Source: Rhodoferax fermentans (GTDB lineage: Bacteria; Pseudomonadota; Gammaproteobacteria; Burkholderiales; Burkholderiaceae_C). From it: a stretch of 64,000 nucleotides of DNA. The translations under genes were made by a program, and so were the position numbers. The stretch spans positions 496,001 through 560,000 of the forward strand of contig NZ_MTJN01000002.1 of NCBI RefSeq assembly GCF_002017865.1. The letters run 5' to 3'. The notes beneath the pieces were generated by a model. The model saw only the letters and a list, made by a program, of their open reading frames with translations, did no database searches and had not been told where the DNA came from. Within the stretch, counting starts at the first letter, position 1. Each line of letters begins with the position of its first letter. Positions 1-8,720 of this stretch are shown here, piece by piece.

Positions 1-2
1 TC

Positions 3-221
3 GGCGCGGTCATCACCTTTGTGTTTTATGGACTGCTGCCAGTTGGCCTGGTGTTATACCTGATGGGCACGCCGGGACGCAAGCGTGCCATCAAGGCCAG
101 AGAACAAGCTGAGCGGGCGGCCGCCGGCGCAGCAGCTCAGGCGCAGGCCTCAGGTGTCGCGCCAGATGCTGACCGCCAGCCGACCGCTGACCCGGTCGCG
201 CCGGTGCGAAAAGAACCATGA
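3..221 (+). CDS. Small membrane protein, C-terminal part (gene starts before window)
   Basis: The frame is already open at the window edge, so this is the 3' end of a gene. It encodes one hydrophobic segment (around VFYGLLPVGLVLYLMG), then a basic stretch (GRKRAIKAREQAERA) and an Ala/Pro-rich tail, so it is probably a small membrane protein with a cytoplasmic C-terminus. I do not recognise a characterised family. A GTG at 21 is an unlikely start because it would cut into the hydrophobic segment. The last 72 bases overlap the end of the convergent pgeF gene. Confidence 0.55.
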   Translation, partial: GAVITFVFYGLLPVGLVLYLMGTPGRKRAIKAREQAERAAAGAAAQAQASGVAPDADRQPTADPVAPVRKEP

Positions 222-947
222 GGACTGCGTTACGGTGCACCAGTCGGCACTGCCGTCATTGCCATAAACCTGGGTGATGCCCATACCTGCCAGCCGTTGA
301 CGCGCCAGCCCGGCCAAGTTGGCCAGCCATTTGCCGCCACCCAGCGGGACAAACATTTGCTCAGCCTGGGTATCTTGTTCGACAAATGCGGTGCGCACTT
401 CGTCCCCCACCTCAAAGGCTGTCGGACCAATACACGGCCCCAGCCACGCTATGACTTCTGTATCTACCTGCCCTTTTTCCATAAGGGCTAGAGCACAAAA
501 AGACTGATAAGTCTGCTCCAATACACCGACACCACCGTTCCCGGCCAGACCGCGCCAACCGGCATGCGCTGCACCCACCCAGGCACCTTTCCTGGTGGTA
601 AACAGCACCGGCAAACAGTCCGCCACCATGATGGTGCAGGCGATGCCCGGCACATCGGTGATGCAGGCGTCGCCCACGCTGGCGTTGGGGGTGGTCGCAT
701 CCAGGCGCAGCACCTCGGTGCCGTGCACCTGGGTCAGAAACACCGGCTGGGCGCCGATGGCTTGTTGCAGGATGGCCCGGTTAGCCGCCACTTGGGCCGG
801 GTCGTCGCCCACATGGTCGCCCAGGTTCAGGCTGTCATAAGGCGCGTTAGAGACACCACCCACGCGGGTGGTGCACACCGCATGCACACCGGCTGGCGCG
901 GGCCAGTCCGGTGTGAGCCAATCAGTGCGCGCCGTGGACCTTGTCAT
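150..947 (-). CDS. pgeF: Peptidoglycan editing factor PgeF (laccase-domain/YfiH family)
   Basis: Multicopper polyphenol oxidase (laccase-like, YfiH) family of about 265 residues. In E. coli the homologue removes wrongly incorporated residues from cytoplasmic peptidoglycan precursors, which is family knowledge. The zinc-ligand motifs are visible: TQVHGTEV, VADCLPVLF and AHAGWRG, followed by GPCIGP and a C-terminal SGRLAVSIW. I chose the ATG at 947 (MTRSTARTDW) over the one at 977 because it matches the usual family N-terminus and reduces the overlap with ycaO to 26 bp. It lies directly downstream of ycaO on the same strand, so co-transcription is likely. Confidence 0.9.
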   Translation of the reverse strand: MTRSTARTDWLTPDWPAPAGVHAVCTTRVGGVSNAPYDSLNLGDHVGDDPAQVAANRAILQQAIGAQPVFLTQVHGTEVLRLDATTPNASVGDACITDVPGIACTIMVADCLPVLFTTRKGAWVGAAHAGWRGLAGNGGVGVLEQTYQSFCALALMEKGQVDTEVIAWLGPCIGPTAFEVGDEVRTAFVEQDTQAEQMFVPLGGGKWLANLAGLARQRLAGMGITQVYGNDGSADWCTVTQSSWFFSHRRDRVSGRLAVSIWRDT

Positions 948-2649
948 AGGCTTTGAGTAATTGGTGGTGCATCTCACAGCCCTCCAAAGCCAGGCCGGGC
1001 GCGCTCAGACCCATGAAGCGGTCTTCCTGCATGATCAATGCGTGCGCCTGGGCCAGCGGACCGGCGCCATACAACAGTTCCAACGCGTCTAGATACGGGC
1101 CGCTGTCACCCATGTCGGCCAGGTGGATCAGGTTCTGGATACACGCGTAGATCGGTTTGCGCTGGGGGTTGAGCTGGTCAAAGTTCAGTATCCACTCACA
1201 GCCTTCGAGCGTGGCGGCTTCGTCACCCACGGCCAGGGCCAGCAGGGTTTTGAGCTCACCCAGGCGCAGATCGGCCCAGAACGAGCCTGCGTCTGCCGCC
1301 AGGCCAATCAACGCGGGCACCGGGCGATGGTCGGCCAGGTTGGACTCGTTGAGCGTCTCCAACAGGTCGGTGCACTCTTCGTCGTCGAGGTCGCTGAGGT
1401 TCAGGATGGCTTCGCGGATCGGGTTGGCGATGCTGTTGTTCTCGAACTCCAGGTCGTCGATCGGGTAAATCTCGGACAGGCCCGGCACCAGGATGCGGCA
1501 GGCGTACACGCCCAGGTGGGTGAAGTCGGCCACATAGATGTCATGGCCGTCGGCATGTAGGCGCTGCACACACCAGGCGTAGTCTTCGGCCGTGGTGCTG
1601 CTGAAGTTCCAGTCGACAAATTCATAGTCGGGCTGGTTGCCCAGGAACTTCCAGTGGATCACGCCGCTGGAGTCGACAAAGTGGATTTCGATGTTGGTGG
1701 AGCTGGCGGTCTCGTCCAGATCAAAGCCCGGTGCCGGAAAGCCCGACAAGGCATCGAGCGCACGGCCTTGCAGCAACTCGGTCAAGGCGCGTTCCAGCGC
1801 CACCTCAAAACGCGGGTGCGCGCCAAAGCTGGCAAAACAGCCCTGGTCCTGCGGGTTGAGCAGGGTCACATTCATCACCGGGTACTGGCCGCCCAAAGAG
1901 GCGTCTTTCACCAGAATGCCAAAACCAGCCTCACGCAAAGCGGCGATACCCTTGGCAATCCGTGGGTAGCGTGCTATCACTTTTTCAGGCACATCGGGCA
2001 GGCAAATGCCTTGACTGATGATGCGTGCCTTGATCGCGCGCTCAAAGATTTCGGACAGCGCCTGGGTGCGCGCTTCCATGGGGGTGTTGCCCGCCGACAT
2101 GCCGTTGCTGACATACAGGTTGCCAATGATGTTGACCGGAAAGTAGACGATGGCGCCGTCCGACTCTCGCACGTAGGGGATGGCGCAGATGCCGCGCTCC
2201 TCGTTGCCGGAGTTGAACTCCACCAGACGCTCGGCTTCGATGTCGCCTTGCGGGTTGTAGAGCGCCTGAAGCTCGGGTGTCAGCAGCGTGGTGGGCCAGC
2301 TGCCGTCTTCGGGCAGGGCAAACCAGCGCTCTTGCGGGTAGTGGACAAAGTCGCGGTTCGCCACATCCAGCCCGAGGTAAAAGTGGGTCCAGAAATAGTT
2401 GGTGGACAGGCGTTCGACAAACTCGCCCAGGGCGCTGGCCAGACAGGCCAAGCGGCTGGCACCCTTGCCATTGGTGAACAGCAGCGGGCAGTCGCGGTCA
2501 CGGATGTGGACCGACCAGATGCCCTCCACCGGGTTGAGCCAGCTGCGTTCTTCAATGTGAAAGCCCAGTTGCTGCAGCTTGCCTTGCAGCGTGCTGATGG
2601 TGGACTCGAGGGCGGCGTCTTTGCCGGTGATAAACGTGGTGTTGTGCAT
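922..2649 (-). CDS. ycaO: YcaO-domain protein (ribosomal protein S12 methylthiotransferase accessory factor type)
   Basis: A 575-residue protein close in length and N-terminal pattern to E. coli YcaO (about 586 aa), which assists RimO-dependent beta-methylthiolation of ribosomal protein S12. Visible features are the N-terminal FITGKDAALE block, a NGKGAS motif, the nucleotide-binding glutamates in ALGEFVERLS and ALSEIFERAIKARII, and a long C-terminal helical extension. YcaO proteins use ATP to activate amide backbones (family knowledge). The start at 2649 is preferred over 2721 because the family motif begins there; the extra 24 codons are His/Pro-rich and atypical. No rimO gene is visible nearby. 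Confidence 0.88.
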   Translation of the reverse strand: MHNTTFITGKDAALESTISTLQGKLQQLGFHIEERSWLNPVEGIWSVHIRDRDCPLLFTNGKGASRLACLASALGEFVERLSTNYFWTHFYLGLDVANRDFVHYPQERWFALPEDGSWPTTLLTPELQALYNPQGDIEAERLVEFNSGNEERGICAIPYVRESDGAIVYFPVNIIGNLYVSNGMSAGNTPMEARTQALSEIFERAIKARIISQGICLPDVPEKVIARYPRIAKGIAALREAGFGILVKDASLGGQYPVMNVTLLNPQDQGCFASFGAHPRFEVALERALTELLQGRALDALSGFPAPGFDLDETASSTNIEIHFVDSSGVIHWKFLGNQPDYEFVDWNFSSTTAEDYAWCVQRLHADGHDIYVADFTHLGVYACRILVPGLSEIYPIDDLEFENNSIANPIREAILNLSDLDDEECTDLLETLNESNLADHRPVPALIGLAADAGSFWADLRLGELKTLLALAVGDEAATLEGCEWILNFDQLNPQRKPIYACIQNLIHLADMGDSGPYLDALELLYGAGPLAQAHALIMQEDRFMGLSAPGLALEGCEMHHQLLKAYDKVHGAH

Positions 2650-2792
2650 GGGGTGAGGATAACAGTGGCCCGGTGGACACCGATGGGGGTGACTAGAATG
2701 GGTCTGTTCACCGAGAACCACTCACCAGATCGCCCTTCAGCCCTTATTGGGAAAGGGCCAACCGCTATCAATCTTGATTCAAAGGCAGCACC

Positions 2793-3095
2793 ATGATCCT
2801 CGAACTCGCTGACATCACGATCCACCCGCAACACAACGCCGCGTTTGAAGAGGCTATCCAGCGCGGTCTGAGCACCGTCATTGCCCATGCCAAAGGTTTT
2901 GAAGGCTTCAAGGTGAACCGCTGCATCGAGAACCCCCAGCGTTATGTGCTGCAGATCTTCTGGACCACCCTCGAAGACCACACCGTGGGCTTTCGTGAGT
3001 CGCCCGCTTTTGGTGAATGGCGCGCCATCGTCGGGCCGTTTTTTGCCAGCCCGCCGGTAGTGCAGCATTTTGATCTGGTGGCCAAATCGGCCTGA
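2793..3095 (+). CDS. Antibiotic biosynthesis monooxygenase (ABM) family protein
   Basis: A 100-residue protein with the compact ferredoxin-like ABM fold pattern: a first strand (ILELADITIHP), helix (AFEEAIQRGL), a GFEGFKV strand, the IFWTTLEDHTVGFRESPAF helix region, and a final FFASPPVVQHF strand. The family covers small cofactor-free monooxygenases and related enzymes, and this class often has no assigned substrate. It is divergent from ycaO and 45 bp upstream of the FAH-family gene, suggesting a two-gene catabolic unit. Substrate unknown. Confidence 0.8.
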   Translation: MILELADITIHPQHNAAFEEAIQRGLSTVIAHAKGFEGFKVNRCIENPQRYVLQIFWTTLEDHTVGFRESPAFGEWRAIVGPFFASPPVVQHFDLVAKSA

Positions 3096-3140
3096 AGCCC
3101 GCGTATACCAAGCACCAACTGCAACCAAAAAGAGAGCACC

Positions 3141-3836
3141 ATGAACTTTGTTTTTTCCCCGGCCGCCGCCGTGACCGTGCCGGTGACCGGCAGCGATGCC
3201 CAGTTTCCGGTGCACCGCATCTACTGCGTGGCGCGCAACTATGAAGACCACGCCAAAGAGATGGGCCAACTCAACCGCGAGCCGCCATTTTTTTTCATGA
3301 AACCCGCGGACGCTGTGCTGGTCTGCCAGCCCGGCCAGACGGCCCAACTGCCCTACCCCAGCCTGACCAGCAATCTGCACCATGAGGTCGAGCTGGTGGT
3401 GGCGATGGGCACCGGTGGCCAGGACATCCCGGTTGAGCAGGCGCTTAGCCACATCTTTGGTTACGCCGTGGGCCTGGACATGACCCGGCGCGACCTGCAA
3501 AACGACATGAAAAAGCAGGGCCGCCCCTGGTGCATCGGCAAAGGCTTCGATTTTTCGGCGCCGATCGGGTCGATCACAGCCGCCAACGCGGTCCCGGGCA
3601 TCCACAGCGCAGACATCAGCCTGCAGGTCAACGGTGTGGCGCGTCAGAGCAGCCAGATCAGCCAGATGATCTGGAACGTGGCCGAGACCATCGCACAACT
3701 CTCCACCGCCTGGACCCTGCAACCCGGCGACCTGATCTACACCGGCACCCCGGCAGGCGTGGCTGCGGTGGTGCGGGGAGACCGCTTGCAGGCCAGCATC
3801 AGCGGGCTGAGCCCCATCACGCTGCAGGTGGTGTGA
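3141..3836 (+). CDS. Fumarylacetoacetate hydrolase (FAH) family protein
   Basis: A 231-residue single-domain FAH enzyme, the size of fumarylpyruvate hydrolases and YcgM-type acylpyruvases. It shows the family landmarks in order: VARNYEDHAKEM, the substrate/metal region FFFMKPADAV, the acidic metal-binding EVELVVAMG, GYAVGLDMTRRDLQ, GKGFDFSAPIG and TPAGVAAV. These enzymes cleave carbon-carbon bonds in beta-diketone acids using a divalent metal. Gentisate-pathway fumarylpyruvate hydrolysis is a reasonable guess, but no other gentisate gene is adjacent, so the substrate is inferred only. An AGAG ribosome-binding site precedes the ATG. Confidence 0.88.
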   Translation: MNFVFSPAAAVTVPVTGSDAQFPVHRIYCVARNYEDHAKEMGQLNREPPFFFMKPADAVLVCQPGQTAQLPYPSLTSNLHHEVELVVAMGTGGQDIPVEQALSHIFGYAVGLDMTRRDLQNDMKKQGRPWCIGKGFDFSAPIGSITAANAVPGIHSADISLQVNGVARQSSQISQMIWNVAETIAQLSTAWTLQPGDLIYTGTPAGVAAVVRGDRLQASISGLSPITLQVV

Positions 3837-3909
3837 CAAAGTGGGTTGAAACCACTGGCCCATGCTGGGCTGTCACAAGGCTGGCATGGTTTCAAATTAC
3901 ACTGGCAAC

Positions 3910-4455
3910 ATGCATCGTCCCCCCCTCCAACATTGCCGAAAATGCGGCCACGCGGTGGAGTACCGCATCCCGGACGACGGCGATACCAAAATACGCGCCG
4001 TCTGCCCGGCCTGCCACACGGTGCACTACGACAACCCGCTCAACGTGGTCGGCACCATCCCCGTCTGGGACAACAAGGTGCTGCTGTGCAAACGCAACAT
4101 CGAACCCCGTTTTGGCAAGTGGACGCTGCCCGCAGGGTTCATGGAACTCAACGAAACCGTGGCCGAAGGCGCGGCCCGCGAGACGCTCGAAGAAGCCGGT
4201 GCGCAGTTCGAGATGGGCGAGTTTTTCTCGCTGGTGAACATCGCCCGGGTTGGCCAGGTCCACCTGTTTTACCGGGCGCGCTTGCTCAGCGACCAGTTTG
4301 ATCCAGGCTTTGAGACCATTGAGGCTCGCCTGTTCACCGAAGACGAGGTGCCTTGGGACGAGATCGCTTTTCGCACCGTGGGCGAAACCCTCAAGCGGTT
4401 TTTTGCCGACCAGCGTGCGGGTCAGTTCTCGATCCATGTCTTTGATATCACCTGA
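3910..4455 (+). CDS. Nudix hydrolase with N-terminal zinc ribbon
   Basis: A 181-residue protein. Two CxxC pairs (C9/C12 and C32/C35) form an N-terminal zinc ribbon, as in NudC-like and ADP-ribose-type Nudix enzymes. The Nudix box is complete at residues 76-98 (G76, E82, R90, E91, E94, E95, G97). Nudix enzymes hydrolyse nucleoside diphosphates linked to another group; the substrate cannot be told from sequence. The start at 3910 places the ribbon immediately at the N-terminus; in-frame ATGs at 3886 and 3862 would add up to 16 unlikely residues. Confidence 0.88.
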   Translation: MHRPPLQHCRKCGHAVEYRIPDDGDTKIRAVCPACHTVHYDNPLNVVGTIPVWDNKVLLCKRNIEPRFGKWTLPAGFMELNETVAEGAARETLEEAGAQFEMGEFFSLVNIARVGQVHLFYRARLLSDQFDPGFETIEARLFTEDEVPWDEIAFRTVGETLKRFFADQRAGQFSIHVFDIT

Positions 4456-4614
4456 GCTGCTCGCCAGCGCCGAGCTGTGGTTTTACCGCGCTGGCAGCTA
4501 CTTTGTCACCAGCATCCTGGACGACCCGGCCTGGCTGGCGCTGATGTTTTGTTAACGTTTTACGGCGCAATCCCTTATATAACAAGGGCTGAAAGCTATT
4601 CTTTTTAATACCCC

Positions 4615-6039
4615 ATGTTGCCTTGTTACGTCCTGCTTGACCTGGAAACCACCGGCGGCAACGCACAACGTGATCAGATCACCGAGATTGCCGCGGTGCG
4701 TGTGGAGCACGGCGTGGAAGTGGCACGCTGGAGCACCCTGGTCAACCCGGGCGTCCATATCTCCAGCTTCATCGAACAACTCACCGGCATCAGCAACGCG
4801 ATGGTGGCTGATGCACCCCGCTTTGACGAGGTGGTACCCCAACTGCTGAAACTGCTGGACGGTGCGGTGCTGGTGGCGCACAACGTGCGTTTTGACCACG
4901 GCTTCTTGCTGCACGCCCTGGCGCGTTTGGACGTGGCCCTGCGCTGCAAAACCCTGTGCACCGTGCGTCTGTCGCGGCTGCTCTACCCCGGTGTCAAAGG
5001 CCATGGGCTGGACGCCATCATGCAGCGCCACGGCATCTCCACCGAGTCGCGCCACCGCGCTTTGGGCGACGTGCTGGTGATGCAGACCTGGCTGGCGCAG
5101 GTCACCCAGCAGTTTGGCGCCGAACATCTGCAACGCCAGGCGCAGGTGCTGTTACAAGGCAGCGCCGCGCTGCCACCGCAACTTGACACCAACGTGGCCG
5201 ACATCCCCGAAGGCCCGGGTGTCTACCTGTTTTACGGCGAGAGCGCACTGCCAATCTACGTGGGCAAAAGTGTCAGGCTGCGCAGCCGTGTCATGTCGCA
5301 CTTCTCTGCCAGCAGCCGCGAGCCGCGCGAGATGCGCATTGCCCAGGAAATCCGCCGCATCGAATGGATCGAGACCGCGGGTGAAGTGGGCGCGTTGCTG
5401 CTCGAAGCCCGCTTGGTCAAACAGCACCAGCCGCTGCACAACCGCCAGTTGCGCCGTGAGAACAACCTCTGCGCCTGGCGGCTGGACGCCAACCCCAATG
5501 CCCGCCCGCTGCTGAGCCTGGTGCGCGGCGCCGAGCTGAGCCCGCAACAGTTTGGCCAGCTGTACGGCCCCTATCGCTCGAAAAACCAGGCTTTAAGCAG
5601 CCTGCGCGAACTGGCCGAGCAACACCAGCTGTGCCCACAGGCGCTGGGCCTGGAGTCCGGCAAAGGCCGCTGTTTTGCGCATCAGATCGGCCACTGCAAA
5701 GGTGTGTGCTGCGGCGAGGAAACACCTGAGCGCCACCACCTGCGCCTGCAGCTGGCGCTGAGCGCCAACAAATTGCGCGTCTGGCCGTTCGGCGGACCGG
5801 TGGGCCTGCGTGAACACAACCCACACACCGGTCAAGCTGACATCCATCTCTTTGACCAATGGTGCCACCTGGCCACGGTGCGCAGCGACGAGGAACTGAC
5901 CGATGCCCTGCAAACCCGTACCGAGGTGCTGGCCTTTGACCTGGACAGTTACCGCCTGGCGCTCAAGTACTTGACGCCACCGGGCAAATCCGGCACCACG
6001 GTGCTGGAACTCGGATCCATGAGAGAAAAAGACCTCTAG
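4615..6039 (+). CDS. DEDDh 3'-5' exonuclease fused to GIY-YIG (UvrC/Cho-like) nuclease
   Basis: A 474-residue fusion. Residues 1-170 are an exonuclease of the DNA polymerase III epsilon type with DLETTG (D9, E11), AHNVRFDHGFLL and the catalytic H147/D152 in HRALGD. From about residue 200 there is a GIY-YIG domain (PGVYLFYG then IYVGKS) followed by a Cho/UvrC-N-like region with a Cys/His-rich patch (GRCFAHQIGHCKGVCCG). Both domains are DNA-processing nucleases, so a repair role is likely; this exonuclease/Cho-like combination is common in proteobacteria. It stands alone, with an upstream gap of 160 bp. Confidence 0.88.
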   Translation: MLPCYVLLDLETTGGNAQRDQITEIAAVRVEHGVEVARWSTLVNPGVHISSFIEQLTGISNAMVADAPRFDEVVPQLLKLLDGAVLVAHNVRFDHGFLLHALARLDVALRCKTLCTVRLSRLLYPGVKGHGLDAIMQRHGISTESRHRALGDVLVMQTWLAQVTQQFGAEHLQRQAQVLLQGSAALPPQLDTNVADIPEGPGVYLFYGESALPIYVGKSVRLRSRVMSHFSASSREPREMRIAQEIRRIEWIETAGEVGALLLEARLVKQHQPLHNRQLRRENNLCAWRLDANPNARPLLSLVRGAELSPQQFGQLYGPYRSKNQALSSLRELAEQHQLCPQALGLESGKGRCFAHQIGHCKGVCCGEETPERHHLRLQLALSANKLRVWPFGGPVGLREHNPHTGQADIHLFDQWCHLATVRSDEELTDALQTRTEVLAFDLDSYRLALKYLTPPGKSGTTVLELGSMREKDL

Positions 6040-6203
6040 CCCTTTGAATACAAGGGTGAGTAGCTATGGTCTGAATAGCGTCTTGTGTGGGCAGCGTGCG
6101 CCAAGGTGGCTGATACGCGGCTGAAGCTGCGCGGTCCACGCTGATCACCAGCCCTGCCGCCAACCGTCTGGCCGTTCGAAGCACACAACAAACACCGGCC
6201 ATG

Positions 6204-6235
6204 AAAAAAGGACTTGGCATTTCTGCCGAGTCCTT
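6204..6235 (-). terminator. Rho-independent terminator after tRNA-Val
   Basis: Read on the minus strand, the stem AAGGACTCGGC/GCCAAGTCCTT closes on a short loop and runs into six Ts. It lies about 20 bp beyond the 3' end of tRNA-Val. Confidence 0.75.
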
Positions 6236-6253
6236 GATGTCTTTGGGTATTCA

Positions 6254-6328
6254 TGGTGGGCGGTGGAGGCTTCGAACCTCCGACCCCAGCAGTGTGAATG
6301 CTGTGCTCTACCCCTGAGCTAACCGCCC
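6254..6328 (-). tRNA. tRNA-Val (anticodon CAC)
   Basis: 75-nt tRNA including an encoded CCA. The acceptor stem GGGCGGT pairs with ACCGCCC in a cloverleaf with D-arm GCTCAGGGGTAGAGC, anticodon stem CAGCA/TGCTG around loop TTCACAC (anticodon CAC), and T-arm with loop TTCGAAG. It is followed by its own terminator. Confidence 0.95.
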
Positions 6329-6461
6329 TTGTCGTTGTAGACAAGCCCTGTATTATGCCATAGTCACGCGCATTCTGGCAATCAACTGCAACAAAAATCA
6401 TATTTTTTATCTGCCGCGCAGCCGGAACAGCAAAAACTTCTGTCTATAATCTACGGCTTAT

Positions 6462-6537
6462 TCCTCGATAGCTCAGTTGGTAGAGCGCCGGACTGTTAAT
6501 CCGTAGGTCCCTGGTTCGAGCCCAGGTCGAGGAGCCA
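6462..6537 (+). tRNA. tRNA-Asn (anticodon GTT)
   Basis: 76-nt tRNA with encoded CCA. The acceptor stem TCCTCGA pairs with TCGAGGA; D-arm GCTCAGTTGGTAGAGC; anticodon loop CTGTTAA gives GTT; T-loop TTCGAGC. A strong terminator follows 8 nt later. It is divergent from tRNA-Val. Confidence 0.96.
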
Positions 6538-6544
6538 AAAATTC

Positions 6545-6580
6545 AAAAAAGCCCTGCCGAGAAATCGTCAGGGCTTTTTT
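6545..6580 (+). terminator. Rho-independent terminator after tRNA-Asn
   Basis: Stem AAAAAAGCCCTG/CAGGGCTTTTTT with a 12-nt loop. The symmetrical A and T runs mean it could work in both directions. Confidence 0.85.
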
Positions 6581-6656
6581 CTTGCCCGGATAGGTCTAGT
6601 GCGGCGCCCCTGGCCCCGCATCAGTTCGGCAGCTTTGATTCTGAATATGAATTGAC

Positions 6657-6866
6657 ATGAAAACTCCGCCTGACAGTCCCTCTTTCCCATTCAGCACGTT
6701 CAAACTGGCCCTGGTCGGTAGCATCATTTTTTCCCTGCAGGGCTGTGCCGTGGTGGCTGTTGCAGATGCTGCGGTGACAGTCGTTGCCACCGGGGTCAAA
6801 GTTACTGCCAAGGCGGTCGGTGCTGTCGCCGATGCCGTGATACCGGATTCTGATGATGGCAACTAG
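6657..6866 (+). CDS. Small lipoprotein (NF038104-like family)
   Basis: A 69-residue protein with a signal peptide (hydrophobic LALVGSIIFS) ending in the lipobox SLQGC, so lipidation at Cys30 is predicted. The mature part is a short Ala/Val-rich segment (AVVAVADAAVTVVATGVKV) ending in IPDSDD. This pattern matches my recollection of a small lipoprotein family in betaproteobacteria with no known function. The stop codon overlaps the start of the following VanZ gene by 14 bp, indicating translational coupling. Confidence 0.75.
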   Translation: MKTPPDSPSFPFSTFKLALVGSIIFSLQGCAVVAVADAAVTVVATGVKVTAKAVGAVADAVIPDSDDGN

Positions 6867-7206
6867 TTTGTTCTGGAAGACGTCATTCTGGGCTCTGGTG
6901 CTAACCACCCTATGGCTGTCACTGGTTCCTTCAGAGCAAGTCCCTTCGGCCTTCCATTTCTGGGACAAGGCACAACACGCATTGGGTTTTACCGGGTTGA
7001 CATTTCTTGGCCTGATGGCTTATCCGGGACGCCTGCCGAGGGTGATGTTGGGCTTGGCTCTGTTTGGTGCTGGTATTGAGGTTGTGCAGGGATTGACCGG
7101 CTGGCGGCAAGGCGATTGGCAAGACTGGATCGCCGACTGTGCGGGATTGGTGATCGGGTATTCGGTATGGCGTATAGGAAGATTGCTGGTCAGGAATCTA
7201 ACCTGA
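6853..7206 (+). CDS. VanZ family membrane protein
   Basis: A 117-residue protein with about four hydrophobic helices and the VanZ-family signature: a first helix ending in LVPSEQ, the FWDKAQHALGFTGLTFLG motif, GIEVVQGLTGWRQGDWQDW and a final helix. VanZ-like proteins are integral membrane proteins of unclear biochemical role outside teicoplanin resistance. It is coupled to the lipoprotein gene upstream. A decayed relative lies at 8721-9059. Confidence 0.85.
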   Translation: MMATSLFWKTSFWALVLTTLWLSLVPSEQVPSAFHFWDKAQHALGFTGLTFLGLMAYPGRLPRVMLGLALFGAGIEVVQGLTGWRQGDWQDWIADCAGLVIGYSVWRIGRLLVRNLT

Positions 7207-7661
7207 ATCAACTACCAGTTCGTTGGTAGCGACGCATTGACCGTAGCAATTGCAGCCGCATCAGGTGGACCGTAGCCACAACAAAAAAGGGCTGGGCTCC
7301 TGTCGAACCCTAACCCTTTGTTGCTTCCTCATGTATGGGAAGCATCATGACGGCAAACCGTCAGTCATGTGTGAGCGTCAGTGTGGTCCTTGATCATCAG
7401 CATGTCTCCTATACCGAGGTTGGGGACTCGGTTACGAAGAAATTCTGCGCCACATTGTTCGGGTAGTCAATTGTTGAATTTCCACCCTTGGGGCATTGTG
7501 GCTACCCATGCGTAAGCCTCTGTCACGACCATCTGCATTTGATGATGCTTTGTTTACGTGAATGCCCGGGCGGATTTGCACACCCCTCCCAAAGACTTCG
7601 GAGGCGAATTTGATACGCTCCCCGTCAAGGATGGAGTCAAGAAGTGAAACAGGGGGTGAAT
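7207..7661 (+). other. Intergenic stretch, no gene seen
   Basis: About 455 bp between vanZ and the NAD(P)-binding gene. A weak imperfect hairpin near 7287-7320 (AAAGGGCTGGG...CCCTAACCCTTT) could end the lipoprotein/vanZ transcript, and a short hairpin GCTTCC/GGAAGC lies near 7322-7343. No convincing coding sequence. A strong ribosome-binding site (AGGGGG) just before 7662 decides the start of the next gene. Confidence 0.5.
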
Positions 7662-8321
7662 ATGGCGACGGATCAAGGTCGTGTGGTTTTGGTGGCTGGC
7701 GCCACGGGTCTCATTGGAAGGGAAATCGTCGCCTTGCTGCTGGCTGACCGGACCGTCGAGTCCGTTCACTGTCTCGGTCGCCGATCACTGGCACTCAGCC
7801 ACCCCAAACTCCAAAACCACGTGGTCGATTTTGCTGCGCTGCCTGCCCTTCCTAAGGTGGATGAGTGCTATATCGCACTGGGCACCACCATCAAGGTTGC
7901 CGGTAGTCAAGATGCGTTCAAAGCGGTCGACCTGGATGCTGTTGTGGCCGTCGCCAAGGCTGCAAAGATAGCAGGAGTCACCAAATTGGGGGTTGTCAGT
8001 GCCATGGGTGCTAACCCGAAGTCCCGAGTTTTCTACAACCGCGTCAAAGGCGAGATGGAATTTGCCCTTGCCAGCTTGGGGTTGAAAAGCCTGGTGATAG
8101 CTCGTCCATCCTTGCTGGATGGCAACAGGACTGCCCTGGGCCAGCCCGAGCGTGGTGGTGAGGGTCTAGGCCTGATGCTGATGCGCATACTGCGGCCTCT
8201 TGTGCCGGCAAACTACCGCGCCATCCCGGCCAAGGATGTGGCGCATGCTCTGATCCATGCGGTCCAGTCGGCCAAGCAAGGGAGCGTAAGGCTCCTGTCC
8301 GGTGACATGCAAGGTGGATGA
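7662..8321 (+). CDS. NAD(P)-binding Rossmann-fold protein (atypical SDR/TIP30-like)
   Basis: A 219-residue protein with an N-terminal dinucleotide-binding loop (VAGATGLIGREIV), a GRRS motif after the second strand that suggests NADP, an ALGTTIKVAGS segment, and a putative YxxxK-type pair in FYNRVKGEMEF. This is the pattern of atypical short-chain dehydrogenases in the HTATIP2/TIP30 group (oxidoreductase-like, often without known substrate). The ATG at 7662 follows AGGGGG at good spacing and is preferred to the GTG at 7644. It appears to be a single-gene unit. Confidence 0.82.
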   Translation: MATDQGRVVLVAGATGLIGREIVALLLADRTVESVHCLGRRSLALSHPKLQNHVVDFAALPALPKVDECYIALGTTIKVAGSQDAFKAVDLDAVVAVAKAAKIAGVTKLGVVSAMGANPKSRVFYNRVKGEMEFALASLGLKSLVIARPSLLDGNRTALGQPERGGEGLGLMLMRILRPLVPANYRAIPAKDVAHALIHAVQSAKQGSVRLLSGDMQGG

Positions 8322-8392
8322 CATAGCGCTACAGCCAACACTCTGCTTTGGCAGCACACAACCTACACTGAAGCATTCACTTAAGGAAAACG

Positions 8393-8635
8393 ATGTTTGA
8401 CAAAAGCGACCAGTGGATTCATCTTGAAACGTTCGAGGACTTTGACATCGGTCTGTCGGCCCTCATTGACCTCTGGTCAAGCACCACAACCAATGCGGTC
8501 AAAGAATCGGCACTTGCTCACTTCAAAGAGGACCTGGAGGGCGCCGTGCTCAATTGGACTGACAACCGCGCCAAGTCGAAGAAATACGCGTCCATCTGCA
8601 AGGAACTGGCTGAGTTTGAGGAGGCAATCAAGTGA
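8393..8635 (+). CDS. Conserved hypothetical protein, 80 aa
   Basis: A short acidic, apparently helical protein with no signal peptide or membrane segment. It begins after a clear ribosome-binding site (AAGGAAAA, 4 nt before ATG). The codon use and strong start support a real gene. I do not recognise a family, and the neighbours give no hint of function. Confidence 0.6.
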   Translation: MFDKSDQWIHLETFEDFDIGLSALIDLWSSTTTNAVKESALAHFKEDLEGAVLNWTDNRAKSKKYASICKELAEFEEAIK

Positions 8636-8720
8636 GTTCCGGTCTGTGCAGATAACTCCGCTATGAGAATCAATCTAGTCACACCGTTTACAGAAAAAGA
8701 CGCCGTCAAAGACAACTGAT

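Noticed and set aside
1654-3863. Long open frames antisense to ycaO and across to the FAH gene (up to 527 codons)
   Set aside because: They are shadows of well-supported genes in GC-rich DNA; composition is poor and no domain is visible.
4436-4555. 39-codon frame starting MSLISPELL just before the exonuclease gene
   Set aside because: It starts inside the Nudix gene and lacks support; possibly real but too short to call.
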